NCBI RefSeq assembly: GCF_020921035.1 | Contig: NC_063151.1 | Span: forward strand, 2,046,001 to 2,110,000 | Reading direction: 5' to 3' | Origin: Rhodamnia argentea | Lineage: Eukaryota; Streptophyta; Magnoliopsida; Myrtales; Myrtaceae | Length of the DNA: 64,000 nt | Shown here: in pieces, positions 49,636 to 61,586 of the stretch | Layout of the letters: the number at the start of each line of letters is the position of its first letter | How positions within the stretch are numbered: position 1 is the first letter of the stretch | Notes under the pieces: generated by a model | The model's database searches: none | Told to the model about the DNA's origin: nothing | The model's input: the letters and a program-made list of their open reading frames with translations, nothing else | Position numbers and translations under genes: made by a program

Positions 49636-52600
49636 ATGGCGGTCTCGAGCGGCTTCACCGGGGCGAAGTTGGAGAATCTGCTGCTTCTGTGTAATGGGTC
49701 GCTGTCGCCGTCTTCGTCTTCGTCGAGGGCCTCCTTGTCCTTGCCATCTCAAATTGGGTTGCCGAGGAGGCGATCTCTTGCGCAGAGAGGCGTGAGCGTT
49801 GGGGCTGGGTTCAATCGGGTTGTGAGATGTGACGTCGCCGCGTCGGACGTTGTTTCCGAATCGCCCAAGATTGATACTTCCAATATCTCCGCTCTCGAGC
49901 AGCTCAAGACCTCTGCTGCTGACAGTGAGCCCTCTTCCCTGTTGTGTTCGAGCTTGAAGTTTGGATTTCTTGCGTGTGCTTTGAACTTGGGATTTTTGTT
50001 ATGCTGTGCAATCTCATGAAAGTACGTGTTATTTGAAGCATTTTCCATTAATTTCTGGGTTGTTGCAGTGAGGGGTTAGATGGTTTTAGTATCTAGTGTT
50101 TGCTCCTTCTCCATTTTATTATGTTGAAGAATTTGTGAACTTGTTAGTTTTTTCTGGAATTATGGAGTTAATGTCATCTATGAGCTGAAAGGGAGAGAGT
50201 TTATGTCTGACCGTTTTCTACTTTTGGTTTTAGATAGAAATGCATACAAGACCAAGCAAGAGGTTTGGAGTTAGGTGGTAGTGTAGCCTCGCCGACTGAA
50301 GATGGTTATATGTCCAAATTGTGTTAAAACCATAATGATTCAATTGAACTTCAGAATTTAGTCTCGGGTTGAGTCATTCAGATTTTATTCTGTTCTTTTG
50401 GTGATGCATCCCTTTCTTCGCGTTTGAGGTGGAACTACTTATTTTCCTCTCTTCTTAGAGATGTTGAGCTTAAGCAGTCCTATGTTCATAGAGATTGACT
50501 TTCTTCTTTTCATTTGTTGGCCGCAAATGTGGTTACCTACTTTCTCCTCCTGTTGCATAGATTCAGTCCTTCCATATTTATGACCACCAATCACTGTCTG
50601 GTGATTTGTGAAGACTTTTTGTGTGTGGTCTTCTAGATATGAGATATCTGCCTATGGTGTAGCTTTTCAAGCAATGATGCAAATAGAAAACACAGAAGTG
50701 AAAGTATATATCGCGACATTAGATTCCTAAGTTGACATCACTAAATTTATCTGAATTTTTTTGGTCAGGGTATACAAAAGAAAGGAGCAGCATTGTGGTT
50801 ATTGGGCTTAGTGTCCACACAACTCCAGTGGAAATGCGTGAGAAACTTGCCATTCCTGAGGCAGAATGGCCTCGAGCCATTGGAGAACTATGCAGTTTGA
50901 ATCATATAGAGGAAGCGGCTGTCCTTAGCACCTGCAACAGAATGGAGATATATGTTGTCGCTTTGTCTCAGCATCGTGGGGTTAAAGAAGTGACTGAATG
51001 GATGTCTAAGGTGATTACCTTTGTTCCTTTCCATGACTATAGTTCTTGGAGTCTTGCTACAATTAATTGCCCTAAAATACTGGTTTTATGGAATGAAAAG
51101 AACAAGTTTCCTTTGAATTCTTTTTAGTCCTGGATTCTTCCTTTCTGTTCTTTTCTTCTCTGGCGAACGGAATCCTTGAGCATTTTTTATTATCATATCC
51201 TGCTGTTAGTTCCTTGCAGGAATGAAAGCACCTGAGTTATCCCAGGTCATAGACCTTTAAATTTGTTGAACTCAAGTTTCCTTTGAGTTCTTTTCAGTCG
51301 AGGATTCTTCCTTTGGGTTCTTCTGTGGCAACCAGAATCCTTTAGCAGTTGTTTTTTTATAAAATCCTGCTGTTAGTTCCTTGCAGAAATAAAAGCACCT
51401 GACCTATCCCGGTCATAGCCCTTTAAACTTATTAAACAGGTTTATAGAATTTAAATTAATGATTTCTGAAGCATTCTGGGTAAATATGGAACATAACTTG
51501 TATCATCTGTGTTTTCAGCATTTTGCTTCTGGGTCTTGTCTTTACAAGGTTGATGCTGCCTAGTTAATTCACAGTCTGCAGTTATGAGTGTTGTCTAGTT
51601 GATCAGCAGTTCTAATTAGTGTGACCTTTAAGGAAGGAATTAACACAAAATGCAGTCAAGTTCTTATCACTACTTTTCTTCATGACAGACGAGTGGGATT
51701 CCTGTTTCAGAGCTTTGTCAACACCAGTTTTTGTTGTACAATGGGGATGCTACACAGCATCTTTTTGAAGTCTCAGCAGGTCTTGATTCTCTTGTCCTGG
51801 GAGAAGGTCAAATTCTTGCTCAGGTTAAACAGGTTGTAAAAGTTGGCCAAGGAGTTTTTGGATTTGGGAGAAACATTAGCGGGCTGTTTAAGCACGCCAT
51901 CACTGTGGGAAAGCGGGTCAGAACCGAGACGAACATTGCTTCTGGAGCTGTTTCTGTAAGTTCTGCTGCCGTCGAGCTGGCTTTGATGAAGATCCCGGAA
52001 TCTTCCCACACTACGGCCAGAATGGTAGTAATTGGAGCGGGCAAGATGGGTAAACTTGTGATCAAGCACTTGGTGGCAAAAGGGTGTACAAAGATGGTGG
52101 TAGTGAACAGAAGTGAGGAGAAAGTTGCCGCGATTCGCGAAGAGATGACAGGTGTAGATGTCATCTACAAGCCCCTCACAGAAATGCTCAAATGCGCAGG
52201 CGAAGCTGATGTGATATTCACGAGCACAGCATCAGAGACACCTTTGTTCTTGAAAGAGCATGTTGAGACTCTTCCTCCTGTGAGTTCAGAAGTTGGGGGT
52301 ATGAGGCTCTTCGTTGATATATCTGTTCCCAGGAATGTGGGTTCGTGTGTTGCTGATGTCAGCACTGCACGAGTGTACAATGTCGACGACCTTAAGGAGG
52401 TTGTGGCAGCCAACAAGGAGGATCGCCTCCGGAAAGCCATGGAAGCTCAGTCAATAATTGCCGAGGAGTCTAAACAATTCGAAGCATGGCGGGATTCATT
52501 AGAGACTGTTCCTACCATCAAGAAGCTGAGGGCTTACGCAGAAAGAATCAGAGTCGCGGAGCTAGAGAAGTGCCTGTCAAAGATGGGTGATGACATACCG

Positions 52601-52819
52601 AAGAAAACTAGGCGCGTGGTGGATGATCTCAGCCGAGGAATAGTCAACAAGCTGCTCCACGGACCAATGCAACACTTGAGATGTGACGAAAATGACGGGC
52701 GTACTCTGAGCGAGACGCTCGAGAACATGCACGCTCTTAACAGAATGTTCAGCCTCGAGACGGAGATCTCTCTTTTGGAACAGAAAATCAGAGCGAAGGT
52801 CGAACAAATCCAGAAATGA
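49636..52819 (+). CDS. HEMA: Glutamyl-tRNA reductase, plastid
   Basis: Reduces glutamyl-tRNA(Glu) with NADPH to glutamate-1-semialdehyde, the first committed step of chlorophyll and heme synthesis, in the plastid stroma. Exons are 49636-49924, 50769-51010 and 51689-52819, with GT/AG borders and frame kept (A|GG gives Arg97), giving 553 residues. The Ser/Arg-rich first 60-70 residues are a transit peptide. The catalytic domain begins near [20 protein letters not shown]. The nucleophile is Cys152 in [13 protein letters not shown]. Further marks are [19 protein letters not shown], the NADPH fold [17 protein letters not shown] (about 289-305), [22 protein letters not shown], and the C-terminal dimerisation helices ending AKVEQIQK. 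Two introns match the usual plant HEMA layout. Intron 2 carries a 170-bp tandem duplication. The family is light-regulated and held back by FLU and the GluTR-binding protein; no such element was identified here. Confidence 0.96.
51101..51437 (+). repeat. ~170-bp tandem duplication in HEMA intron 2
   Basis: Copies at 51101-51270 and 51271-51437. Both begin 'caagtttcctttga(a/g)ttctt', pass through 'ggattcttcctt' and 'cctgctgttagttccttgca', and end with '(g)gtcatag(a/c)cctttaaa'. They differ by scattered substitutions and short indels. Each copy contains a pyrimidine-rich stretch ending TTCCTTGCAG, which resembles a 3' splice site. Confidence 0.75.
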
Positions 52820-54242
52820 GAGCTCCAGCACTGAATTCTTCTCACATAACTTTCTCTCTTCCTCTAAAATTGGAATAAGAGGATTGCGTTCCTCACGTTG
52901 TCAAAGTGTTTCACTCTTCTCTTCAGAAAGGTAGATGAGGATTGCAGAACACTGAGGGGGTCGATGGCAGATGACCCCCGTCGACCCCTCCTGATCGACC
53001 CTCGTCTTTGTGGGTTGCTCTTACTGCTGTGTATGTTCGTCCGGCTTTGTAGGATACATGCTAGGGATTCTTGGCGCAAGCTTTGGTACATAGATCGATG
53101 TATTATCCACGCAGCCGGTTTGTATGTGATACTGCTACCATTGTAATTAGTCAGTCGATTATTTTTCCAAAGATTGAGATCGGCAGTTAATCATCTCCTC
53201 TTTATCATCCCCCGGTAATTCCCGATGTATACAGATTGAGTATTGCAACCGCCATTGCAACTCAAAATCTGACCCAACAGTGGAGTGAACCTCCGCGAGG
53301 AGAAGAAGACAAAAGCACAAATCTTTTTGCAACAAAATTAAACTGACAGAGTTAAGGATCAGAGAGACAGGTTAATCTTTAAAGGGTATTCTTACTGTTC
53401 GGGATTCATGGCCTAAGCATCGTCTATCTGGTGATATAAACTAATGATGCGTCAGGCTTTTCAGCCTATGATGGCTAAGCCCCTGCACTTGCCATTGATT
53501 GATACATCAATCACAACGCGACCAGGTGATTGCACGGAAAAGGAAGACGACATGCCAATCATAATGCAATGAATTCATAGAGGAGAATTTGTAGCCAAGC
53601 CCACGTAGCAATAATAATAATATGTCAGACAAGATAACGTAGCTATAGGTAATGAATGCGCTTTAAGGGAGGTGTGGCACATCATTATTGCATATTTTAT
53701 ATAAAATATTTATTAATTAAAATATTATGTGATAAAAAATAATCGACAGAACAATTAAACTATCAAGCTAGCAAATTTCCAAATAGAAAGTAGGGAAATG
53801 TTTTCCTGACAATCTTGTTGGAGATAACCATAAATACATACATCATTATCACATGTTTTGCATAAAACATTCATTGCAATAGATATTCATTTACAACTTT
53901 GCCCCTTAATTCACGAAATTCAAAATGCAACCTCAGCCTCTCTCTTCCTAACGAGTAACAGGTGCTGAAGAAAGATGTCTTAACCTAGGACATTGCACAA
54001 AACCGCAAGACATGTTCAACTACTAATACACCCCCAATTTCCAAGAAAATTATTGCATATTCCCCCATTATATTTTAGCCGTCGATCTCACATAAGATCT
54101 ACATGATCCGGCGGATCTCATGTATCGAGCCTTTTATGGTCCGAATGTAGCCTTAAATGACTTTTCTCTTTTTTTTTTTTTTGTGTCTTCAACTATTTTC
54201 TCTTCCAAAATGTACTTTTTGACTATCGAGTAAAATCACAGT
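52820..54242. other. Spacer between convergent HEMA and WAV3-like genes
   Basis: The first part is probably HEMA 3' untranslated region and the last part that of the WAV3-like gene. AT-rich sequence with short repeats such as 'aataataataat' (about 53605) lies between. An 82-codon frame at 52898-53146 has no recognisable features. Confidence 0.5.
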
Positions 54243-56707
54243 TCAGAATCTGGCATTTTCGAAGCCATGCAAGTCGCTGACTCGACCTAGCGACTTCTTC
54301 CCAATCGCCGCGCCAGCCGACTTCTCTGCAGCTCTCCAAGCCCACGACGACGTGAGCGGCTCCCTGTTTGCATCGACCATCGTCATCTCCTCCCTCTCGC
54401 TCCCTCTCCGCCGCTGGATCATTCGCTGCCTCTCCAAGGCTTGCTGTCTGCTCCAGCACAGCTCCGCCAGCTCCGCCTCCAGCTCTCTCGCGAACTCCTG
54501 AGCTGGCCCCGAGCCAGACTGCATCAGCAGAGCCCGAGCCGACGCCAGCATGTGATAAGCGCTCGTGTGGTCACCGTACTCCGTCAATCTCCTCGATTCG
54601 GCGACGGCTCTTGTCGTGACGAAGAGGCTCCTGAGCTGTTCCGCCTTCGGGTCCGACGATCTGACGGCGTGGAGCCTGGGAACCACGAGCGCCCGATCCG
54701 ACCCATTCGCGGCCTCGTGCGTCGCGGGGTCTCTGTAACCGCATCGCACCGTCATCACGTGGTGGGACCCGACGGTCGACGTCGGCACTCGCAGCTCCAC
54801 CAGCAGCTCTCTCTCTTCTTCGGCGTACAGGTCGCCGAGCCGGACCGAACCCCCTGAGCCGAGCAAGGCCGGCCGTCCGTTGCTGCACGAATAGACGGCC
54901 GTGACCTCAGCCGCGTCCGATCCGGACGCGAACCCGAGCTTGATTGTCAGATCCTGTACAACCACGCTCAGCAAGCCGCCGATGCACTTTGCGAAAGCAT
55001 CCTCCGACGGCTCGCGACCGAAGCCGCCGCCGCCGCTCTTGCTGAACCCGGAGGCGTGGACCGGTATCTCGACGTGAGAGAAACGCGTGGAGGGCACGTG
55101 GCTCGACGCCTGCCTTTGATTCTCGCTGCTGTAAGGGACGGTTTCGTCCTGACCGTCGGATAACAAGATGATGCTTGCTACGGGGTTTCTCTCTCGCCGG
55201 TCCTCAAGCACCTTCGCGGCCTTCCTCAAGGCGTCCCCCACGCTCTTCCCCTGGCCGCACGTGAGACCGTCGACAACGCGCCGAGCCGCGCGCTGGCCCT
55301 GAGCCGTCATCCTCCTCAGAGGCAGCAGCCGCCGGGGAGCCGCCGAGAAGGATACCACGGACAGCCGGTCGGCCGAGCTAAGCGAGCCGATGACCAGGCG
55401 CACGGCGCGCTTCAGCATCTGCAGCTTGGCGCCGGTCATGCTGCCGCTGGTATCTAGCACCGCGACCAGATCAATCGGCGCGCGGCGCGCTGGGTCGAGG
55501 CCGCTCCGCGTGGCGGCCGCCGGGGGCGGAGCCTTGACCCGCAAGGCGATGACGTAGGTGGCGCAGCTCTTGGACACGGACACGACGGCGTACTGAGGCA
55601 AGATCTTCACGTCGACGTGCGTCGAGTCTTTGCAATTCGTCATTTGGGAAACGTTGGAGCACGACGGAGTCGGGTTGACGAGGAACCCCTGAAACTCTTC
55701 AACCTCCTCCTCTTGCTCTTCTCTTTCTCCTTCTTCTCGCTCGTCGATCGGAACGAATCTCGCCCCGGACTTGGGGGACAGCAGGGACTCATCGTCGTCA
55801 TAGCATCTCGAGTAGGCCAACTTACGCGAAACCGGTTCCGGTAATTTCGGCGTGGTAGGTCTCGCTGCTCTGGGTGAAGCAAAAGATTCGATCATCCTCT
55901 TGTCTTCGAGCTTGACCGATTCTGCCAGTGGCGACGGCTGTGGTGGGTCTGAGTGTAGCTGAGAATCTTGGCGGTGGAGGTCCTTGTGGATGGAGAGCAA
56001 GGGGACGTCAGTCCAGGAGGCGTTGCAAATGGGGCAGACCAAGGCCCCGTGCTTGCGGACGTGGTCGGCGACGCAGGCGAAGTGGAAGACATGGCCACAC
56101 TCCGCTGTGTATATCGCCGCACCGCGGCCAGTCTTGACACTGCCGAAACACACCCCGCACGCGGTCTGGAACACAAGAAGCACGACGTCGGAAGACTGAT
56201 TAATTCACGAAAACGATTTACAAAGCGACGCGACATGTTCTAATTGCACGGTCCAAGAGAGGTTCTTACTCTGAGCTTGAAGCTGTTCTTGAAGAAAGAC
56301 AGCTTGAGCGGAGACCGCGGAGACGAAGCGTTGGAGCTAGGCAACGATCTGGGCGTCATCTTGGTTGACTTGGGAGTGGAGGTCTTGCACTCGAGTCTCG
56401 GAGTCTCGCTCAAGCTCACACTCGCGGTGCCGGGAGCCGGAGCCGGAGCCGATACCGGAGCAGTCCGGCATCGAAGCAGGCTAGGGGTGGTCGAAGACGG
56501 AGGCGTAGGTTCATGGGGAGCCTGCACTCGCGGCGTGGTGGGGTTACTTCCCCCGGACAAGAAACCTAGCTTGACGGCGGTGCATTTACGAGGGCTAGGG
56601 CTGGGGCTAGGGCTGATGCTCTTCGGCTGTTGCTGCCTCTCGAGAGCCTTGGATTCTGGGTCTCGAGGGATGGTCGTGCAGAACGCTCTCCTCCAACCAG
56701 TGCCCAT
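54243..56707 (-). CDS. WAV3: E3 ubiquitin ligase, WAV3 family (RING + VWA)
   Basis: Members of this plant family (WAV3, WAVH1, WAVH2, EDA40) are RING-type E3 ligases linked to root gravitropism and auxin response. Two exons, 56270-56707 and 54243-56165, with a 104-bp GT-AG intron, give 786 residues. The N-terminus MGTGWRRAFCTTIPRD is family-typical and followed by a Ser/Pro/Thr-rich segment. The RING-H2 is formed by C149, C152, C169, H171, H174, C177, C190 and C193 (AECGHVFHFACV and LVCPICNASW). An acidic stretch lies near 288-303. The VWA domain begins at APIDLVAVLDTSGSMTGAKL with the metal site DTSGS (384-388), and a VWA-interacting helical region lies near the end (TTRAVAESRRLTEYGDHTSA). 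The intron splits the leader from the RING. High GC explains the many shadow frames. Exact orthology to WAV3 versus WAVH is inference. Confidence 0.93.
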
Positions 56708-56719
56708 TTTCGAGCGAGC

Positions 56720-57160
56720 CAGAGAGAGAGAGAGAGAGAGAGATAAGGAAGACGAAGAAGAGGAAGAAGGAAGGAAGGACAGATCTCTTTCTCCTTCTTT
56801 CGTTGCGAGGGTTGAGACAAAAAGTGCAAGATCCGATTTTTAGAGAGAGAGAGAGAGAGAGAGGAGAAATTATAGAGGGAGAAGGAAAAGGGCATCACAT
56901 GGGATCGAACGAAGCGAGCTGAGGATTATATATAGAAGACAAAAAAGTCCATTTCTAACAATTTTTGGCCATTTCTTTGTCCAGTCTCTCTCTCCCTCTT
57001 TCTCTCTCTCTCTTGCACTCACTGTTTGCATTGATAAACCCGAAAAGATCCCTCTCTCTCTCTCTCTCTGCAACGCGAAACAGAGGCTGGAAATCCTACT
57101 CCCCACTCCTAGTCTTTAGCCTCCAGTGGCAGAGTCTCTCTTCTCTCTCTCTATCTCGTG
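56720..57160 (-). promoter_or_regulatory. TATA box and CT/GA-rich leader of the WAV3-like gene
   Basis: Read on the minus strand, CTATATATAA lies at 56926-56935, about 220 bp before the start codon, a fitting place for a core promoter with a leader of about 190 nt. CT dinucleotide tracts (read as GA on the plus strand) lie in the leader at about 56720-56741 and 56843-56862. Upstream of the TATA box, further tracts with CT on the plus strand lie at 56985-57012 and 57050-57068. Transcription start is inferred, not seen. Confidence 0.55.
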
Positions 57161-57169
57161 AGCGATGAG

Positions 57170-60100
57170 CAGAGAGAGACTGTGGAGTTATTGTTCTTCG
57201 GATTTCCAATGCTTTATTATATTCGTGGGAAGGTGTGCTCGCAGGGATTCGCTTTCTGCGAGCCATATTTCAAAAAATTACAGTGCCGATCCGTAAGAAC
57301 GATGTGATGTAACTGCGAGTATCAAATTAAATTAGTGGGTAGATGTTATATTAAGCAAATATGGATTTTAATCAAGTTCTTTTTTTTTTTTTTTGAACCT
57401 TTCTAAGTCGACTGGCATGTGTTGGTTTTCGCACGTTGACGTAAGCCGTCAAAGATGGAGCGTGGGCACTGGCCACCGACATTAAGGTGAGGTGATCGCT
57501 CAGGTTCTGTCCGTGGGGGGAAGTGCTCGTCTGCTCTCGCGTCCACCGAGATCTACGTGGGATTCATGGAATGAACGTTTGCAGCCCCGCCTGCTCCGGC
57601 GAGCTATGCGCGAATGGTAATTCTTATGTTCCTCGCAACAATTTCTAAATAGAAATAAAATTTTCTATTACCATTTCTTGACGAGTTTCTGAATAGAAAA
57701 ACGTATTTTCCCATAATATCAAATTCATATTTTCGAAATAAAAATTTATTTGATAACATCATAAAATTTCTGTGGTTGCCGGCTGTTGGACGGCACATAA
57801 CGATCGGCAGACTACCGAAGGGATGCAAGAGAGAGAGAGAGAGGGAGTGAATGATGACAAATAATCTTATTTCTATTTCTGTTCTAGAAATAGAGACGTA
57901 GAAATCTCATTTATGTTCTAAATCTATTTTTGGACTAAAAGCTTACTTCAGAAATAAATAAAAAAATGAAATTGTGTTCGGCAACTGTTCCAAACCTGTT
58001 CCAAGTTTGAAAAAATATATATAAATAAAATGATTATCATAGGATATCTTAAAATCCGAGGAAGAAGTTCTTGTATCCATGCTTCTTGTGACCGAGGTTA
58101 TTACTTCAAGAGGCAAATACGTGTTTTGATCCGGGTCTAGTGGGTCAAATACATTCCAACGGTTGATCTTGTGAGACCCATGATGTCAATGGCTACGATT
58201 CGTTTGATTCTCTGGACCCACTTCTCGGTAAAAATATTTCCCTCGTTGGTACGTTTACTTTTGGATGAAAAAGGAGTAGATATATATACATTTTTCACAT
58301 CATATCTCTCTAGGATTTCCTCGAAGGATGTGTTCCCTCCTATTTAAATACGAAGATCGACTTGCCTTTAAATGATTAAGTGACCGATTTAAATTGTTTG
58401 TGAAATTAATAATTTATTTTGGCCCACAAAGATAAAAATAATAAATAATAAATAATAAAAGATTATTGTGAGGTCATCTCCTTAAAAAATTTGCGGCTTT
58501 GAACGCGTTGTTAATCTTACGGAGACTCAAAGACAACTATGCTGATAAAGTCATTCACAAGGTGGCTCTCCCAATCTCACAGCACAATATTTCATTTTGT
58601 ATAGTGTTTTATTTCCCACATTGCTTCGATACAAAATCAGCCCTGTTTTAAGTCTAGTACTCCCATTACTCAATGAGTGATACCGTCCACTCCCGTCTCT
58701 TCAGCATCCTCAAAGTCAATCATCGAGCCACACCTTGTCCATCTCTCATACTCCTCTTCTCACTCCCCATGCTTATCGGTTTGGCATGCAATCTGGTCTA
58801 TCCTTGAATTCTATATTTCCAGGAGAAGGTCATACTCAAATTACTTATGACAATCTAACTCAATTCATGTGAGTCACGCATTACAAAAAAACATATACCA
58901 AATATGACCAATGATCATTTAGGAGTGAGTCACAACTTAAGAAGCGAGCCACAGGTCATCATTCATCCTGATTTAAGAAATAAGATTGTTACCAAATTAG
59001 CATAATCTAGGTAACACAACTTTTTCTGAGAGGGGAAATACTTTGGTTTCCCTCTTGGTAGGGGACAAGCACAGTCAACATTATTGACTTGTTCCTAGGG
59101 TTTCCTCGTTTTTTTTTTTTTTTGGGGGTCAAAAGGGTTTCCTCGTTGGCATGCCCACATAATTCTCTACCCCCACGAACAGAGAGGACCACAAAAGAAG
59201 AGCACGCGAAGCTAAAGAGAAACAAAAAAGTCGCATCACGATGCATGTCCCATTGTCCCGTGCAGCGTGGGGTCCTCCTCCTCGCTCATAGTCCGAGGGT
59301 CTTCCTATTAAAATTTCCATGCAAGTACGGCCGAGGAAGATGGAGGAAGGAAAGCTACTGCTGTCGCCGTCCTTGGTGCAGAGCGCGGTGCGTGTGCGCG
59401 TGTGTGGTCATCTTTCACTGATTCTGCTCCTGGGCGATAAACGTCGTGGAAATTAATGAGAGACAATGTCGCTTTGCAAGAAGAGAGGGACATTCATTCA
59501 TTCATCCATTCGATGAACAGTTCTCGCAATGAAGAAAACGTTAAGGATCCTGACAGGGCCAGGATCGTGCATGAGCGGTTCAATCTAATTACGGAATGCA
59601 GATGCAGTTTCTAGGGTTTTGGGTCTGTGCTGCTGCTACTCGATTCTCATATCATGTCCAAATCAACGCCGCAGACGCATTTACATAGCCTGGCACATCC
59701 ACGGACGACTGCTGCTGCTAGTTACCTAGCGGTGTCGAAACCGAACTGCTTGTCTGAATCGAACCACAAATCGATCCGAAATTCTCAGGTACTTTAGGTT
59801 CGGTTCTCGCGCCATGTTCGGTTATACCTAGAGTATCCTCATCTTTGACATTTCATCTCCTTCCTTCCTTCTCGCGCTATTTGAAAAGTCAACATCTCTC
59901 CATTTACATAACGACAGAGAACTCATGAGATAGATCCGATGGGGCAACCGGGTCCGGTCACGGCGGGCGTGTGGAGGTTACCTTCCCGATGGGAGCGCAT
60001 CGCAGTGGGAAGAAGTCACCAGTCTGCTGAGCACCTGACCTCTAAATGTCGTCGAAACCAGTCAATAATTCCGACACCCCACGCGGGCCCCGCTCTTTGA

Positions 60101-61551
60101 CATTTTAATACGTACGGCGTGCTAAGGCCTTAACCCCCTGCGATGCTGATAGTGATGACGACGGTTTGTGGCCTTTGTGTCCGAATTGTCAACTCCCTTG
60201 TTGGAATCATAAACCCGATTATGGTCCCGAAATCTCAACCTAATTACCCCCTTTTCTGCTCGAGTTAGGCAGGGTAAGAAGGCCGAGAGGGGTGGCTTTT
60301 GGGTTAACTTTAGTTGTTGTTGTGGCTAAGCACTAATCGATTTCATTATCCTCTTGTGAAGAAACTTGACTTCGTTTGGATTTTGGTCTTGGGAGGTTAG
60401 GCTTACTGACCTGTCGCCTGAACTCTTTTTCCTAAAGGGGGTGAATTCTTAATTCCATCCCCTTGTTTGGTTAATGACCTTTAAGATTGCGTGACGCGGA
60501 TGGGTTATGATACGAAGAGCAATACAAAGAGCACGTAATTAACAAGTAATAATAAGATTGATTTTCATTACATTCAGACGCTGCGTATTTAGAATTCATT
60601 AGTTATATTTTTAGTGTCGTTATGAGTTTTGACCCTACTTTGTTACGATTTTCTCGCAACCCACTGCAAATTATTATTATTTTTCCATGTGTTTTGACAT
60701 GTCAAATGAGCACTCAAGTACCTACCCATGGAAATCACATCCACCGGATTGATTGCATGATGACCGTTGATCTTATAGGATCCACATGCGAGGTTCAAGT
60801 AAATCCCACAAAATAATTTTATCCTAAGCTAACCGGTCTAGTAGACTTGGGTCCAAGGGCAAAAATTCCATATATATGCTTGTCGTGACCAAGGTTTAGA
60901 ATGCATCTCCCTGTCTATGTTCAAGTTTCGAACTCAAGAGAGAGTTAAAAGTACGCACATCATTTCTCTCATCAGTATATTAACTCCAAAGCATGGGTTC
61001 ACTCCTCCTGTTAAAATAGAAAAATGTGCTCGCATGTTGTAGCAAACATTGGCTTCGACAGCGCCAGAATCCTCAGTGTCATAGATGTAGTTTATTAGAG
61101 CATTGGCTTATTGTCTATGGCCTCACTTTATAAGTCGTTTTTTAGTAATCGACTTTAATTTCTTTGGTAGGTATTTTTGATGTCCACAAACAAAGACTAG
61201 CAAGAGCCTCTTGGTACAATTTTGATACAACAATAGTAAAAAAGATGGCACAAACTTTTTTGAAGTGTTTGGCAAACTCTTCAGAGTTACAATAACTTTT
61301 CAAAAGTTGTTCCACCCATATTTAAAAAAAAAAAAATTGGTAAATTGTTCCACCCAGTTTTAAGGTATTGTAGTTATAAAATATGTATCAACAAATGGAT
61401 GAGTAATTAGTAATAGAATTATAGAACTTCATAACATAGTTACGATTTGGGTCTAGATCTTGGAACCTACCCACATAGGGTCAGTTCCCAAATTTTGAAA
61501 CATAGAACCAACCCTGTAGACCCATGTATCAACTCTACCAGAGGAATCGGC

Positions 61552-61586
<35 letters not shown>

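Noticed and set aside
54441..54857. Plus-strand frames within the WAV3-like gene
   Set aside because: Antisense shadows of a GC-rich coding exon with Arg/His/Pro-rich products.
59089..59421. 110-codon frame at 59.1-59.4 kb
   Set aside because: It starts in a poly-T run, has no recognised motif, and is overlapped by equally long frames on the other strand.
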